Source: an uncultured Oscillospiraceae bacterium
GTDB taxonomy: Bacteria; Bacillota; Clostridia; Oscillospirales; Oscillospiraceae
Assembly: GCA_934565775.1 (NCBI GenBank)
Contig: CAKTIN010000045.1
Span: forward strand, 1 to 13,904
Direction: 5' to 3'
Length of the DNA: 13,904 nucleotides
Shown here: positions 7,703 to 13,897 of the stretch, piece after piece
Position numbering within the stretch: position 1 is the first letter of the stretch
Layout: each line of letters begins with the position of its first letter
The notes under the pieces: model-generated
The model's database searches: none
The model's input: the letters and a program-made list of their open reading frames with translations, nothing else
Told to the model about the DNA's origin: nothing
Position numbers and translations under genes: made by a program

Positions 7703-7735
7703 ACAGGCCCCCGGGCGCAATGCCTGGGGGCCTGT
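7703..7735. terminator. Shared hairpin terminator between converging ttdB and DUF362 genes
   Basis: A 14-bp stem with one G-U pair (7703-7716 with 7722-7735) closes a 5-base loop. On the minus strand it is followed by TTTTTCGTTTT, a good intrinsic terminator for the DUF362 gene that ends at 7753. On the plus strand only a weak T-rich tail (GTCTTT) follows, so ttdB termination is probably less efficient. Confidence 0.82.
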
Positions 7736-7752
7736 GTCTTTGGAATGGGGGG

Positions 7753-8634
7753 TCAGATTTCGATCAGCTCATAGTCCTTGGTGCCGAAGCCCAGAGCGGC
7801 CGCGGCGTCGATGGTATGCCGCCCATGGCGGCTCTCCACCCGCTCGATGAAGTGATCCCGGCCGGGGTCGTCCGACTGGTACACCAGATCGATGCAGGCC
7901 TGATCCAGGGCCACGGGGTCTGCGGAGGCCAGAATGCCGATGTCCTTCATACAGGGGTCCTCCGCCACGGCGCAGCAGTCGCAGTCCACGGACAGGTTGC
8001 ACATGACGTTCACGAAGGAGATCTTCCCGTCAAAATACCGGACCACGCTGGAGGCGGCGTCCGCCATGGCCTCGCAGAAGGCATCCTGCTCGCAGGTGTT
8101 GGACCAGATCTGCCCGGGGTCCTTCACCGCGCCGCCGGAGTGGATCCAGCATTTGCCCGCCGTGGAGGCGCAGCCGATGGACAGCTGCTTCAGCGCTCCG
8201 CCGTAGCCGCCCATGGGGTGGCCCTTGAAATGGGACAGCACCAGCATGGAGTTATAGTTGGCCAGGTCCTTGCCCACGAAATTCTTCTTGAGCACCTTCC
8301 CCTCCGGGATCTCCAGCTCCAGGTCCGGCCCCTCGGCGTCCAGAATGTCCACGTCGAACACCTCGGACCAGCCGTGCTTCTTCATAAGCTGCCAGTGCCG
8401 GGCGGTGGTATTCCGGGCGCCGGCATAGGCGGTGTTGCATTCCACCACGGTGCCGTGGACAAAGTCGATCATGGGCTTCATGAATTCCGGGCGGAGGTAA
8501 TTCTGGTTCCCGTCCTCCCCGGAGTGGACCTTTACCGCGACCTTGCCGGGCAGGGCGACGCCCACCTTCCGGAACATCTGCACCACGGCCTCGGGGGTGA
8601 GGGCGCGGGTGAAATAAACCTTTGCTTTTTCCAT
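7753..8634 (-). CDS. DUF362 domain-containing protein without a ferredoxin domain
   Basis: A 293-residue DUF362 family protein, predicted soluble. Family marks include KVHSGEDGNQNYLRPE, ECNTAYAGARNTTARH, SHFKGHPMGGYGGALKQLSIGCAS and the end LGFGTKDYEL. Many DUF362 proteins carry a C-terminal 4Fe-4S ferredoxin segment with CxxCxxCxxxCP; that is absent here. There is a cysteine-rich patch, DCDCCAVAEDPCMKDIG (C218, C220, C221, C228), with further cysteines at 155, 162, 181 and 187, which could bind metal. ADPVALDQACIDLV is the conserved distal motif. The start has AGGAGG (complement of 8643-8648) with an 8-base spacer. It is a single-gene unit with its own extended -10 promoter and terminator, facing away from nfnAB. 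The family has no settled biochemical role; an iron-sulfur or redox link is only suggested by the cysteines. Confidence 0.9.
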   Translation of the reverse strand: MEKAKVYFTRALTPEAVVQMFRKVGVALPGKVAVKVHSGEDGNQNYLRPEFMKPMIDFVHGTVVECNTAYAGARNTTARHWQLMKKHGWSEVFDVDILDAEGPDLELEIPEGKVLKKNFVGKDLANYNSMLVLSHFKGHPMGGYGGALKQLSIGCASTAGKCWIHSGGAVKDPGQIWSNTCEQDAFCEAMADAASSVVRYFDGKISFVNVMCNLSVDCDCCAVAEDPCMKDIGILASADPVALDQACIDLVYQSDDPGRDHFIERVESRHGRHTIDAAAALGFGTKDYELIEI

Positions 8635-8668
8635 ATTTGCAGCCTCCTAACAGAAAGATGACACCTAT

Positions 8669-8696
8669 AGTATACCAGATTCCGTCAAAAAATCAA
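8669..8696 (-). promoter_or_regulatory. Promoter of the DUF362 gene
   Basis: Read on the minus strand, TTGATT (8691-8696) and TATACT (8669-8674) are 16 bases apart. TGG directly precedes the -10, making an extended -10 element. The start codon lies about 35 bases downstream of the -10. Confidence 0.6.
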
Positions 8697-8753
8697 TCCT
8701 CCGAAAAAACGCCGGTTTTCCCCCCAATGTCCGGGGTTTCCCGGAAATAGGCC

Positions 8754-8782
8754 TTTACTTTCTGCGCCCCTTGCGTTATAAT
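8754..8782 (+). promoter_or_regulatory. Promoter of nfnAB
   Basis: TTTACT (8754-8759) and a perfect TATAAT (8777-8782) are separated by 17 bases. Transcription from about 8789 would give a leader near 60 bases before the ATG at 8851, with TAAGGAGAG (8831-8839) as the ribosome site. It is divergent from the DUF362 promoter. Confidence 0.72.
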
Positions 8783-8850
8783 GACAAGTGGATCAATTCG
8801 CATATACACCAATCGTATCCCATTCTGATGTAAGGAGAGAAACAGCAGAT

Positions 8851-9705
8851 ATGTATAAGATCGTATGCAAAAGAGAGCTGAACGCTTCCGTCACCTATAT
8901 GGAGATTGAGGCTCCCTTCGTTGCGAAGAAGGCGAAGGCCGGTCAGTTCATTATTTTCCGCCTGGACGAGCAGGGCGAGCGCGTGCCGCTGACCATTGCC
9001 GGTTACGACCGGGAGAAGGGCACCGTCGCCATTATTTTCCAGAAGGTCGGCTTCTCCACGAAGGCCCTGGGCGCGCTGAATGAGGGCGACTCTATCCGGG
9101 ACTTTGTGGGCCCCCTGGGCAAGCCCACGGAGGTTGAGGGTAAGAAGCGGGTCTGCGTCGTCGGCGGCGGCGTGGGCTGCGCCATTGCGCTGCCCGCCGC
9201 CCGGGCCTTTAAGGAGGCCGGGGCTGAGGTGGACGTGATCATCGGCTTCCGGAATAAGGACATCGTGATCCTGGAGGACGAGTTCCGCGCCTGCGCAGAT
9301 CACCTGTATCTCATGACCGACGACGGCTCCTACGGCGAGAAGGGCTTCGGCACTGTGAAGCTCCAGGCCCTGCTGGAGTCCGGCGTGCAGTATGACGAGG
9401 TCCTGGCCATCGGCCCCGTGCCCATGATGAAGTTCGTCTGCAAGACCACCGAGCCCTTCGGCGTCAAGACCATGGTGTCCCTGAACCCCATCATGGTGGA
9501 CGGCACCGGTATGTGCGGCGGCTGCCGTGTGACCGTGGGCGGCGAGGTGAAGTTCGCCTGCGTGGATGGCCCCGAGTTTGACGGCCACAAGGTGGATTAT
9601 GAGGAACTCATGAAGCGCAACAGCGTCTACCGGGACCGGGAGGCTGAGGTTGCCGAGAAGCACGTCTGCCGCATGGAAGCCATGGGCAAGGCGCTGATTC
9701 AGTAA
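8851..9705 (+). CDS. nfnA: NADH-dependent ferredoxin:NADP+ oxidoreductase, small subunit
   Basis: This is the FAD/NAD-binding subunit of the cytoplasmic electron-bifurcating transhydrogenase NfnAB, which couples NADPH, NADH and ferredoxin. It has 284 residues. The FAD-binding part includes ERVPLTIAGYD (43-53). The NAD-binding motif is VVGGGVGCAIA (103-113). The C-terminal 2Fe-2S site is DGTGMCGGCRV with a later FACVDGPEF: D217, C222, C225 and C237 fit the one-Asp, three-Cys ligation described for NfnA/NfnS. The ATG at 8851 gives the standard MYKIV start. An in-frame ATG at 8788 would add 21 residues and lies next to the predicted transcription start. The AAGGAG to ATG spacing of 13 bases is long. 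nfnB follows after 13 bases. A sulfide dehydrogenase or dihydroorotate dehydrogenase electron-transfer subunit is the near alternative, but the pairing with nfnB favours Nfn. Confidence 0.9.
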   Translation: MYKIVCKRELNASVTYMEIEAPFVAKKAKAGQFIIFRLDEQGERVPLTIAGYDREKGTVAIIFQKVGFSTKALGALNEGDSIRDFVGPLGKPTEVEGKKRVCVVGGGVGCAIALPAARAFKEAGAEVDVIIGFRNKDIVILEDEFRACADHLYLMTDDGSYGEKGFGTVKLQALLESGVQYDEVLAIGPVPMMKFVCKTTEPFGVKTMVSLNPIMVDGTGMCGGCRVTVGGEVKFACVDGPEFDGHKVDYEELMKRNSVYRDREAEVAEKHVCRMEAMGKALIQ

Positions 9706-9718
9706 GGAGGAAGCTGCA

Positions 9719-11104
9719 ATGGCAAATATGACTCTGACGAAAACCCCCATGCCCGAGCAGGATCCCCAGATCCGCGCCCGGAACTTTAAGGAAGTGGCCC
9801 TGGGCTATACCCCCGAGATGGCCATGGAAGAGGCAAAGCGCTGCCTGCACTGCAAGAACCCCAAGTGCGTGGAAGGCTGCCCCGTGAATATCCATATTCC
9901 CGATTTCATCGCCAAGGTAGGCGAGGGCGACTTCAAGGCCGCCTATGAGATCATCACCTCTACCAACTCCCTGCCTGCGCTGTCCGGCCGGGTCTGCCCC
10001 CAGGAGAGCCAGTGCGAGAGCAAGTGCGTCCGGGGCGTGAAGGGCGAGCCCGTGGCAATCGGCCGCCTGGAGCGGTTCGTGGCGGACTGGTACCGGGAGA
10101 ACGTGAACGCCATGCCCGAGAAGGTCCCCTCCAACGGCATCAAGGTCGCCGTGGTGGGCTCCGGCCCTGCCGGCCTGACCTGCGCCTCCAACCTGGCCAA
10201 GAAGGGCTATGAGGTCACGGTGTTTGAGGCTCTGCATACCGCCGGCGGCGTGCTGGTGTACGGCATTCCCGAGTTCCGTCTGCCCAAGGCGATCGTGGCC
10301 AACGAGGTCAAGAAGCTGGAGGCCCAGGGCGTGAACGTCATGACCAATATGGTCATCGGCCGGGTCCTGTCCATTGACGAGCTCTTTGAGATGGGCTTCA
10401 AGGCCGTGTTCGTGGGCTCCGGCGCGGGCCTGCCCATGTTCATGCACATTCCCGGCGAGGCGCTGAAGGGCGTGTACTCCGCCAACGAGTACCTCACCCG
10501 GACCAACCTCATGAAGGCCTACACCGAGGAGGCCGACACCCCCATTATGCACTCCAAGGCCGTGGCCGTGGTCGGCGGCGGCAACGTGGCCATGGACGGC
10601 GCCCGCTGCGCCATGCGTCTGGGCGCGGAGAAGGTGTACATCGTTTACCGCCGGGGCGAGGCGGAGATGCCTGCCCGGAAGGAAGAGCAGCATCACGCCA
10701 AGGAAGAGGGCATTGAGTTCATGACTCTGTGCAACCCCACTGGGATCCTGGGCGATGAGGATGGCCGGGTGAAGGGCATCCGCTGCATCCGCATGGAGCT
10801 GGGCGAGCCCGACGCTTCCGGCCGCCGCCGTCCGGTGGAGATCCCCGGCAGCGAGTTTGTGCTGGATGTGGATACGGTCATCATGGCGCTGGGCACCAGC
10901 CCGAATCCCCTGATCCGCTCCACCACTCCTGGCCTGGAGGTCAACCGCAAGGGCTGCCTGGTGGTCAACGAGGAAGAGATGACCACCCGGGACGGCGTGT
11001 TCGCCGGCGGCGACGCCGTGACCGGCGCGGCTACGGTCATTCTGGCCATGGGCGCCGGCAAGAAGGCTGCCGAGTCCATCGACGCGTATCTCCAGAAGAA
11101 GTAA
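9719..11104 (+). CDS. nfnB: NADH-dependent ferredoxin:NADP+ oxidoreductase, large subunit (GltD-like)
   Basis: This is the large subunit of NfnAB, carrying the bifurcating FAD, the NADPH site and two 4Fe-4S clusters. It has 461 residues, the usual size. N-terminal cluster cysteines are C42, C45, C50 and C54 (CLHCKNPKCVEGC), and C93, C99 and C103 (CPQESQCESKC). The first dinucleotide fold is VAVVGSGPAGL (143-153) for FAD; the second is VAVVGGGNVAMDGA (282-295) for NADPH. FAGGDAVTGAATVILAMGAG (428-447) is the conserved flavin C-terminal motif. AAGGAGG overlapping the nfnA stop lies 8 bases before the ATG. It ends 12 bases before a very strong terminator. Homologous glutamate synthase small subunits share this architecture, but no gltB is present and nfnA is directly upstream, so Nfn is much more likely. 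Confidence 0.92.
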   Translation: MANMTLTKTPMPEQDPQIRARNFKEVALGYTPEMAMEEAKRCLHCKNPKCVEGCPVNIHIPDFIAKVGEGDFKAAYEIITSTNSLPALSGRVCPQESQCESKCVRGVKGEPVAIGRLERFVADWYRENVNAMPEKVPSNGIKVAVVGSGPAGLTCASNLAKKGYEVTVFEALHTAGGVLVYGIPEFRLPKAIVANEVKKLEAQGVNVMTNMVIGRVLSIDELFEMGFKAVFVGSGAGLPMFMHIPGEALKGVYSANEYLTRTNLMKAYTEEADTPIMHSKAVAVVGGGNVAMDGARCAMRLGAEKVYIVYRRGEAEMPARKEEQHHAKEEGIEFMTLCNPTGILGDEDGRVKGIRCIRMELGEPDASGRRRPVEIPGSEFVLDVDTVIMALGTSPNPLIRSTTPGLEVNRKGCLVVNEEEMTTRDGVFAGGDAVTGAATVILAMGAGKKAAESIDAYLQKK

Positions 11105-11116
11105 ATTCCAAAATGT

Positions 11117-11155
11117 AAAATTGCCCGGGCAGGAGGTCCTGCCCGGGCAATTTTT
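11117..11155. terminator. Strong intrinsic terminator after nfnB, usable in both directions
   Basis: A perfect 18-bp stem (11117-11134 with 11137-11154) has a GC-rich core GCCCGGGC on each arm and an AGGT-type tip, followed by TTTTT on the plus strand. The AAAA at its base gives a T tract on the minus strand, so it could also stop transcripts coming from the MFS gene, which has no other clear terminator. Confidence 0.93.
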
Positions 11156-11351
11156 GTAGGAAGAAGGCCGCCGGTCCCACGCCGAAAAGGCCCCGATTTT
11201 CCGGGAGCCTGTAGCATTCCGAACGTTTCGGCAATGATTTAAGGACGCTTCAACGATGGCTTTGAGGCTTTGTGCAGCTTTCGGCATGATCTGCCTGGCG
11301 CATTTTGCGCATGGGCGCAGCTGCGTGCTGATGCAAACCGGGAGAAGCGCC
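11156..11351. other. Structured non-coding stretch between nfnB terminator and MFS gene
   Basis: About 196 bases without a convincing gene. Reading frames through it lack ribosome sites and continue into shadows of neighbouring genes. It holds several small inverted repeats: 11215-11223 with 11227-11236 (9 bp, one bulge), GGCA/TGCC at 11283-11295, GCGCA-TTT-TGCGC at 11298-11310, and the palindrome CGCAGCTGCG at 11316-11325. It may be the 3' tail of the MFS transcript, an intergenic repeat or a small RNA. Strand and nature are unknown. Confidence 0.4.
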
Positions 11352-12620
11352 TTAGCCTGCCTCGCTGCCGGAGCCCTGGGCTGCCGGGGCTTCATACAGC
11401 AGCGGGAACCGCTTCCGGTCGGACAGATTCAGAGCCGCGGCCAGGAAAATGACCAGCGCCCCCAGAATGCCCACCGCCAGCCAGGCGGCGTCAAAGCCCC
11501 GGCTGTCCAGCAGACGCCCCAGCAGAAGATTGCCCACGCTGGTGCACAGGCCGCTGACGATGGACACAAAGGAGTTGACCCGTCCCCAGTGAGTGGAGGG
11601 GATCCGCCGGGTCATATAGGGCTGGTGCCCCAGGGTGTTGAACACCTCTCCCAGGGTGAAGACCACCATGAGCACGAAATACAGCGCCTTCTGCATCTGC
11701 ACGAAGCGGTAGCTGAACAGGCCCAGGACAATCAGCACCTCGCCGATGAAGATCTTCCGCACATCCCGGATCCCTCCCAGGAAGGTGGTGACCAGCGGCG
11801 TGGCGATAATCACCGTCAGGGCGTTGACGCTGGTGAGCAGACCGAAGATTTCCGCGCCCTGCTCTCCGTACAGAGCCTCCATATTCAGCGGCAGCAGATA
11901 GTTGAATTGCCCGTAGACCAGACCCCCCAGTCCGCCCAGGAGGGCGTACACGATCAGGGTTTTCCGCTCCCGCAGGATGGCCAGCACGCTTACGCCGTCC
12001 TGCTTCTGCTCATATTGACTGACGTGGGTTTTCTCCACGCTGAGCCGCTTGATGAACAGGAGAATGAGCAGCGTGGAGGAGAAGGTGGCCCCGGCGGTGA
12101 TGAGGAAGGCCAGCCAAAGGTAGTCCTTGAAGAGCATTCCGCCCAGGGTGGGGGCCAGGACCAGCCCCAGATTCATGCCCAGGTATTGCAGGCTGTAGGC
12201 CTTCTCCCGGGTGTCGCTGTCGCTGAGGTCGGCCACCAGGGCGTCATAGGACGGACCCTCGATGGTGGCGAACACACCGGCGATATAAAACAGGCCGATG
12301 CTGTAGGCGGACAGGGGGATCAGCCCGGCGATGACGTAGCACACCACGGTGACCAGATCGCACAGGATGATGACGTGCTTGCGGTTGCGGCTGTCCGCCA
12401 GCTTGCCGCCCAGAAGGAGCATGGGAAACTGCAAAATGCCCATGACCATGGTGATCGCGGCGATGGTGGTGGCGCTGTAGCCCAGCTTGTTTTTCAGGAT
12501 CAGGGTCAGCAGGGGCCAGATCAGCGAGCCCATGCTGGTGACGATGCGCCCCCAGAACAGGATGTAGATCTCCTTGCCCAGGTGGCGGTATTGCTCCAGG
12601 AAAATGGATGGATGTTTCAT
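11352..12620 (-). CDS. MFS family transporter (drug-efflux-like)
   Basis: A 422-residue integral membrane transporter of the major facilitator superfamily with about 12 hydrophobic segments. Helix 1 begins near residue 18, and the helix 2-3 loop carries the family motif GGKLADSRNRKHV (71-83). A second-half helix contains STHWGRVNSFVSIVSGLCTSVGN. A charged central loop around 190-220 (KRLSVEKTHVSQYEQKQDG) separates the two halves. It resembles drug or small-molecule exporters of the YttB/MdtG type, but substrate cannot be assigned. The ATG at 12618-12620 is the first usable start. Unusually for this window it has no clear AGGAGG site: the position is taken by a perfect palindrome (12622-12635). 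It is divergent from the phosphatase gene and forms a single-gene unit. Confidence 0.88.
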   Translation of the reverse strand: MKHPSIFLEQYRHLGKEIYILFWGRIVTSMGSLIWPLLTLILKNKLGYSATTIAAITMVMGILQFPMLLLGGKLADSRNRKHVIILCDLVTVVCYVIAGLIPLSAYSIGLFYIAGVFATIEGPSYDALVADLSDSDTREKAYSLQYLGMNLGLVLAPTLGGMLFKDYLWLAFLITAGATFSSTLLILLFIKRLSVEKTHVSQYEQKQDGVSVLAILRERKTLIVYALLGGLGGLVYGQFNYLLPLNMEALYGEQGAEIFGLLTSVNALTVIIATPLVTTFLGGIRDVRKIFIGEVLIVLGLFSYRFVQMQKALYFVLMVVFTLGEVFNTLGHQPYMTRRIPSTHWGRVNSFVSIVSGLCTSVGNLLLGRLLDSRGFDAAWLAVGILGALVIFLAAALNLSDRKRFPLLYEAPAAQGSGSEAG

Positions 12621-12621
12621 A

Positions 12622-12635
12622 CTTTGCCGGCAAAG
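12622..12635. repeat. Perfect 14-bp palindrome at the MFS translation start
   Basis: CTTTGCCGGCAAAG is fully self-complementary and ends one base from the MFS start codon, within the predicted 5' leader. As DNA it looks like a dimeric regulator operator. As RNA it would form a 5-bp hairpin with a CCGG loop over the region where a ribosome site is expected. Confidence 0.6.
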
Positions 12636-12661
12636 CCGGACCGTCCCTTCTGTTTTTCCCC

Positions 12662-12670
12662 ATTATACCA
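12662..12670 (-). promoter_or_regulatory. Extended -10 promoter of the MFS gene
   Basis: On the minus strand the sequence reads TGGTATAAT, a perfect -10 (12662-12667) with the TGn extension. The -35 position (TGGCAT, 12685-12690) is poor. Transcription would begin about 35 bases before the start codon. Confidence 0.6.
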
Positions 12671-12720
12671 CGGGGAGAGGCGGAATGCCACCCTTCGGAG
12701 GAAAAACGGGAAATCCTCTC

Positions 12721-12749
12721 TTTACCCCGGAGGCCGGGTGTGGTACAAT
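12721..12749 (+). promoter_or_regulatory. Promoter of the phosphatase-DUF2284 unit
   Basis: TTTACC (12721-12726) and TACAAT (12744-12749) are 17 bases apart, with TGG directly before the -10. The ATG at 12786 follows a TGAGGG ribosome site at 12771-12776. Confidence 0.62.
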
Positions 12750-12785
12750 AGAAAGAAAAATGCAATTTTTTGAGGGTTTCAGATC

Positions 12786-13241
12786 ATGAGAAAGGTTCTA
12801 TTTGTCTGCCACGGCAACATTTGCCGGAGCCCCATGGGGGAGTATATTCTGAAGGAGCTGGTCCGGGCCCGGGGGCTGGAGGACCGGTATTTCATCGAAA
12901 GCGCCGCCGTCTCCCGGGAGGAGCTGGGCAATCCCGTCTACCCTCCGGCCCGGGCGGAGCTGGCCCGGCACGGAATCGACTGCCGGGGCCATGCCGCCCG
13001 GCAGATCACGGCGGAGGACTACGGGCGCTTTGACGACATTCTGTATATGGACGGCAGCAATCTGCGCCGCCTGCTTCGGCTTTTCCCCGGAGACCCGGCG
13101 GGAAAGCTCCACCGGTTGACGGATTTCGGCTCGGACCGGCGGGATGTGGAGGACCCCTGGTACACCGGGGACTTCTCCGGGGTGTACCGGCAAATCGCCG
13201 CCGCCTGTGCGGACTACCTGGCGGCAAGGGAGGCGGAGTGA
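12786..13241 (+). CDS. Low-molecular-weight protein-tyrosine phosphatase
   Basis: A 151-residue cytoplasmic phosphatase of the low-molecular-weight tyrosine phosphatase/arsenate reductase-like family. It removes phosphate from tyrosine, or in some bacteria from arginine. The catalytic P-loop is C8-HGNIC-R14-S15 (VCHGNICRSPMGE), with nucleophile C8. The general acid is D123 in EDPWYTG. The segment ESAAVSREELGNPVYPPAR is the usual substrate-side loop of bacterial members. Length is normal. The stop shares a base with the start of the following DUF2284 gene (TGATG), so the two are translationally coupled. The target protein is unknown; no tyrosine or arginine kinase is adjacent. The family is certain, while tyrosine versus arginine specificity is not resolvable by eye. 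Confidence 0.94.
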   Translation: MRKVLFVCHGNICRSPMGEYILKELVRARGLEDRYFIESAAVSREELGNPVYPPARAELARHGIDCRGHAARQITAEDYGRFDDILYMDGSNLRRLLRLFPGDPAGKLHRLTDFGSDRRDVEDPWYTGDFSGVYRQIAAACADYLAAREAE

Positions 13242-13792
13242 TGGACCGGGCCCTGCTGGAGCGGCAGCTGGCGGAGCTGCCCCTGTACTGCTATTTCTTC
13301 ATCCGGCCGGAGGAGCTGGAGTTTTCCCGGCGGGTGCGGTATATCTGCGAGCACGAGTGCCAGATGTACGGCAAGACCTGGGCCTGCCCCCCGGGGGTGG
13401 GGTCTGTGGAGGCCTGCAAGGCAAAATGCCTGTCCTATCCCCAGTGCCTGATGATCGCTACGGTGACGGAGGTGCCGGATATTGCGGACATTGCCGGGAC
13501 GCTGGCCACCCGCCCGGCCCACGAGGCGGTGACGGATCAGGTGGCGGACCTGCTCCGGGCCCAGGGGGCGGAGGTCTATACCCTGTCCACGGAGGCCTGC
13601 GCCATTTGCGGCCGCTGCGCCTATCCGGAGGGCCCCTGCCGGTTCCCGGAGCGGATGCACCCCTGCGTGGAGAGCCAGGGCATCGTCCTGACCCAGATGG
13701 CGGAGCGCTGCGGCGTGCCCTTCCAGTATGGGGACAACGTGGTCACCTGGTTTTCCCTCCTGTTCTTCCGGGAAAGGAATGAAACTGCCTAA
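13241..13792 (+). CDS. DUF2284 cysteine-rich putative metal-binding protein
   Basis: A 183-residue protein of the DUF2284 family, predicted to bind metal or an iron-sulfur cluster and common in anaerobes. The N-terminal motif is C36, C40 and C49 in ICEHECQMYGKTWACPPGVG, the family signature CxxxCxxYGxxWxCPP. A second cluster of cysteines is C120, C123, C126, C133 and C142 in CAICGRCAYPEGPCRFPERMHPC. The C-terminal stretch QYGDNVVTWFSLLFF also fits the family. ATG at 13241 is preferred over the adjoining GTG at 13238 because GGGAGG (13228-13233) is 7 bases away and it couples to the phosphatase stop. Biochemical role is unknown. Eight conserved-looking cysteines suggest one or two metal centres. 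There is no signal peptide or membrane anchor. Confidence 0.88.
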   Translation: MDRALLERQLAELPLYCYFFIRPEELEFSRRVRYICEHECQMYGKTWACPPGVGSVEACKAKCLSYPQCLMIATVTEVPDIADIAGTLATRPAHEAVTDQVADLLRAQGAEVYTLSTEACAICGRCAYPEGPCRFPERMHPCVESQGIVLTQMAERCGVPFQYGDNVVTWFSLLFFRERNETA

Positions 13793-13803
13793 GAAAAATG
13801 CAC

Positions 13804-13832
13804 GAAAGGCTCCCTTCCCAAGGGAGCCTTTC
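13804..13832. terminator. Hairpin after the DUF2284 gene, probable terminator
   Basis: A perfect 13-bp stem (GAAAGGCTCCCTT 13804-13816 with 13820-13832) has a CCC loop, 11 bases after the stop codon. The plus-strand tail (AGTCTGTC) is short of T residues, so termination may be partial or need a factor. Confidence 0.65.
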
Positions 13833-13867
13833 AGTCTGTCAAAAAACTACCCAAAGGCCCCTGTTTC

Positions 13868-13876
13868 TGCTATAAT
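13868..13876 (+). promoter_or_regulatory. Extended -10 promoter of the gene at the right edge
   Basis: TGCTATAAT is a perfect -10 (13871-13876) with a TGn extension. No good -35 is seen 17 bases upstream. It lies 21 bases before the next ATG. Confidence 0.6.
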
Positions 13877-13897
13877 AGAGGAAACGGGGGTGTTTTC

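Noticed and set aside
7687..8661. A 324-codon plus-strand frame opposite the DUF362 gene
   Set aside because: It starts at the ttdB end, runs through a terminator hairpin, and has no recognisable motif; the minus strand holds a DUF362 protein with its own ribosome site and promoter.
8788..8850. Longer start for nfnA adding 21 residues
   Set aside because: It would start at about the predicted transcription start, leaving no leader or ribosome site, and the extra residues do not resemble NfnA. The ATG at 8851 follows TAAGGAGAG.
6067..11121. The 12-mer AAAATGTAAAAT appears just before two terminators (6067-6078 and 11110-11121)
   Set aside because: It is short and AT-rich, overlaps a stop codon in one case, and only two copies exist in the window, so chance is a sufficient explanation.
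9608..11395. A 595-codon minus-strand frame covering nfnB and the structured intergenic segment
   Set aside because: Its body is the antisense of nfnB with a repetitive Gly/His/Leu/Ala composition, and it crosses an 18-bp terminator hairpin. No ribosome site is seen at its start.
12698..12718. GAGGA...TCCTC inverted repeat just upstream of the phosphatase -35
   Set aside because: Only 5 bp with an 11-base spacer; too weak to support an operator call without conservation data.
11256..12773. A 505-codon plus-strand frame opposite the MFS transporter
   Set aside because: Gln/His/Gly/Asp-rich shadow sequence with no domain; the minus strand gives clear transmembrane helices and the MFS loop motif.
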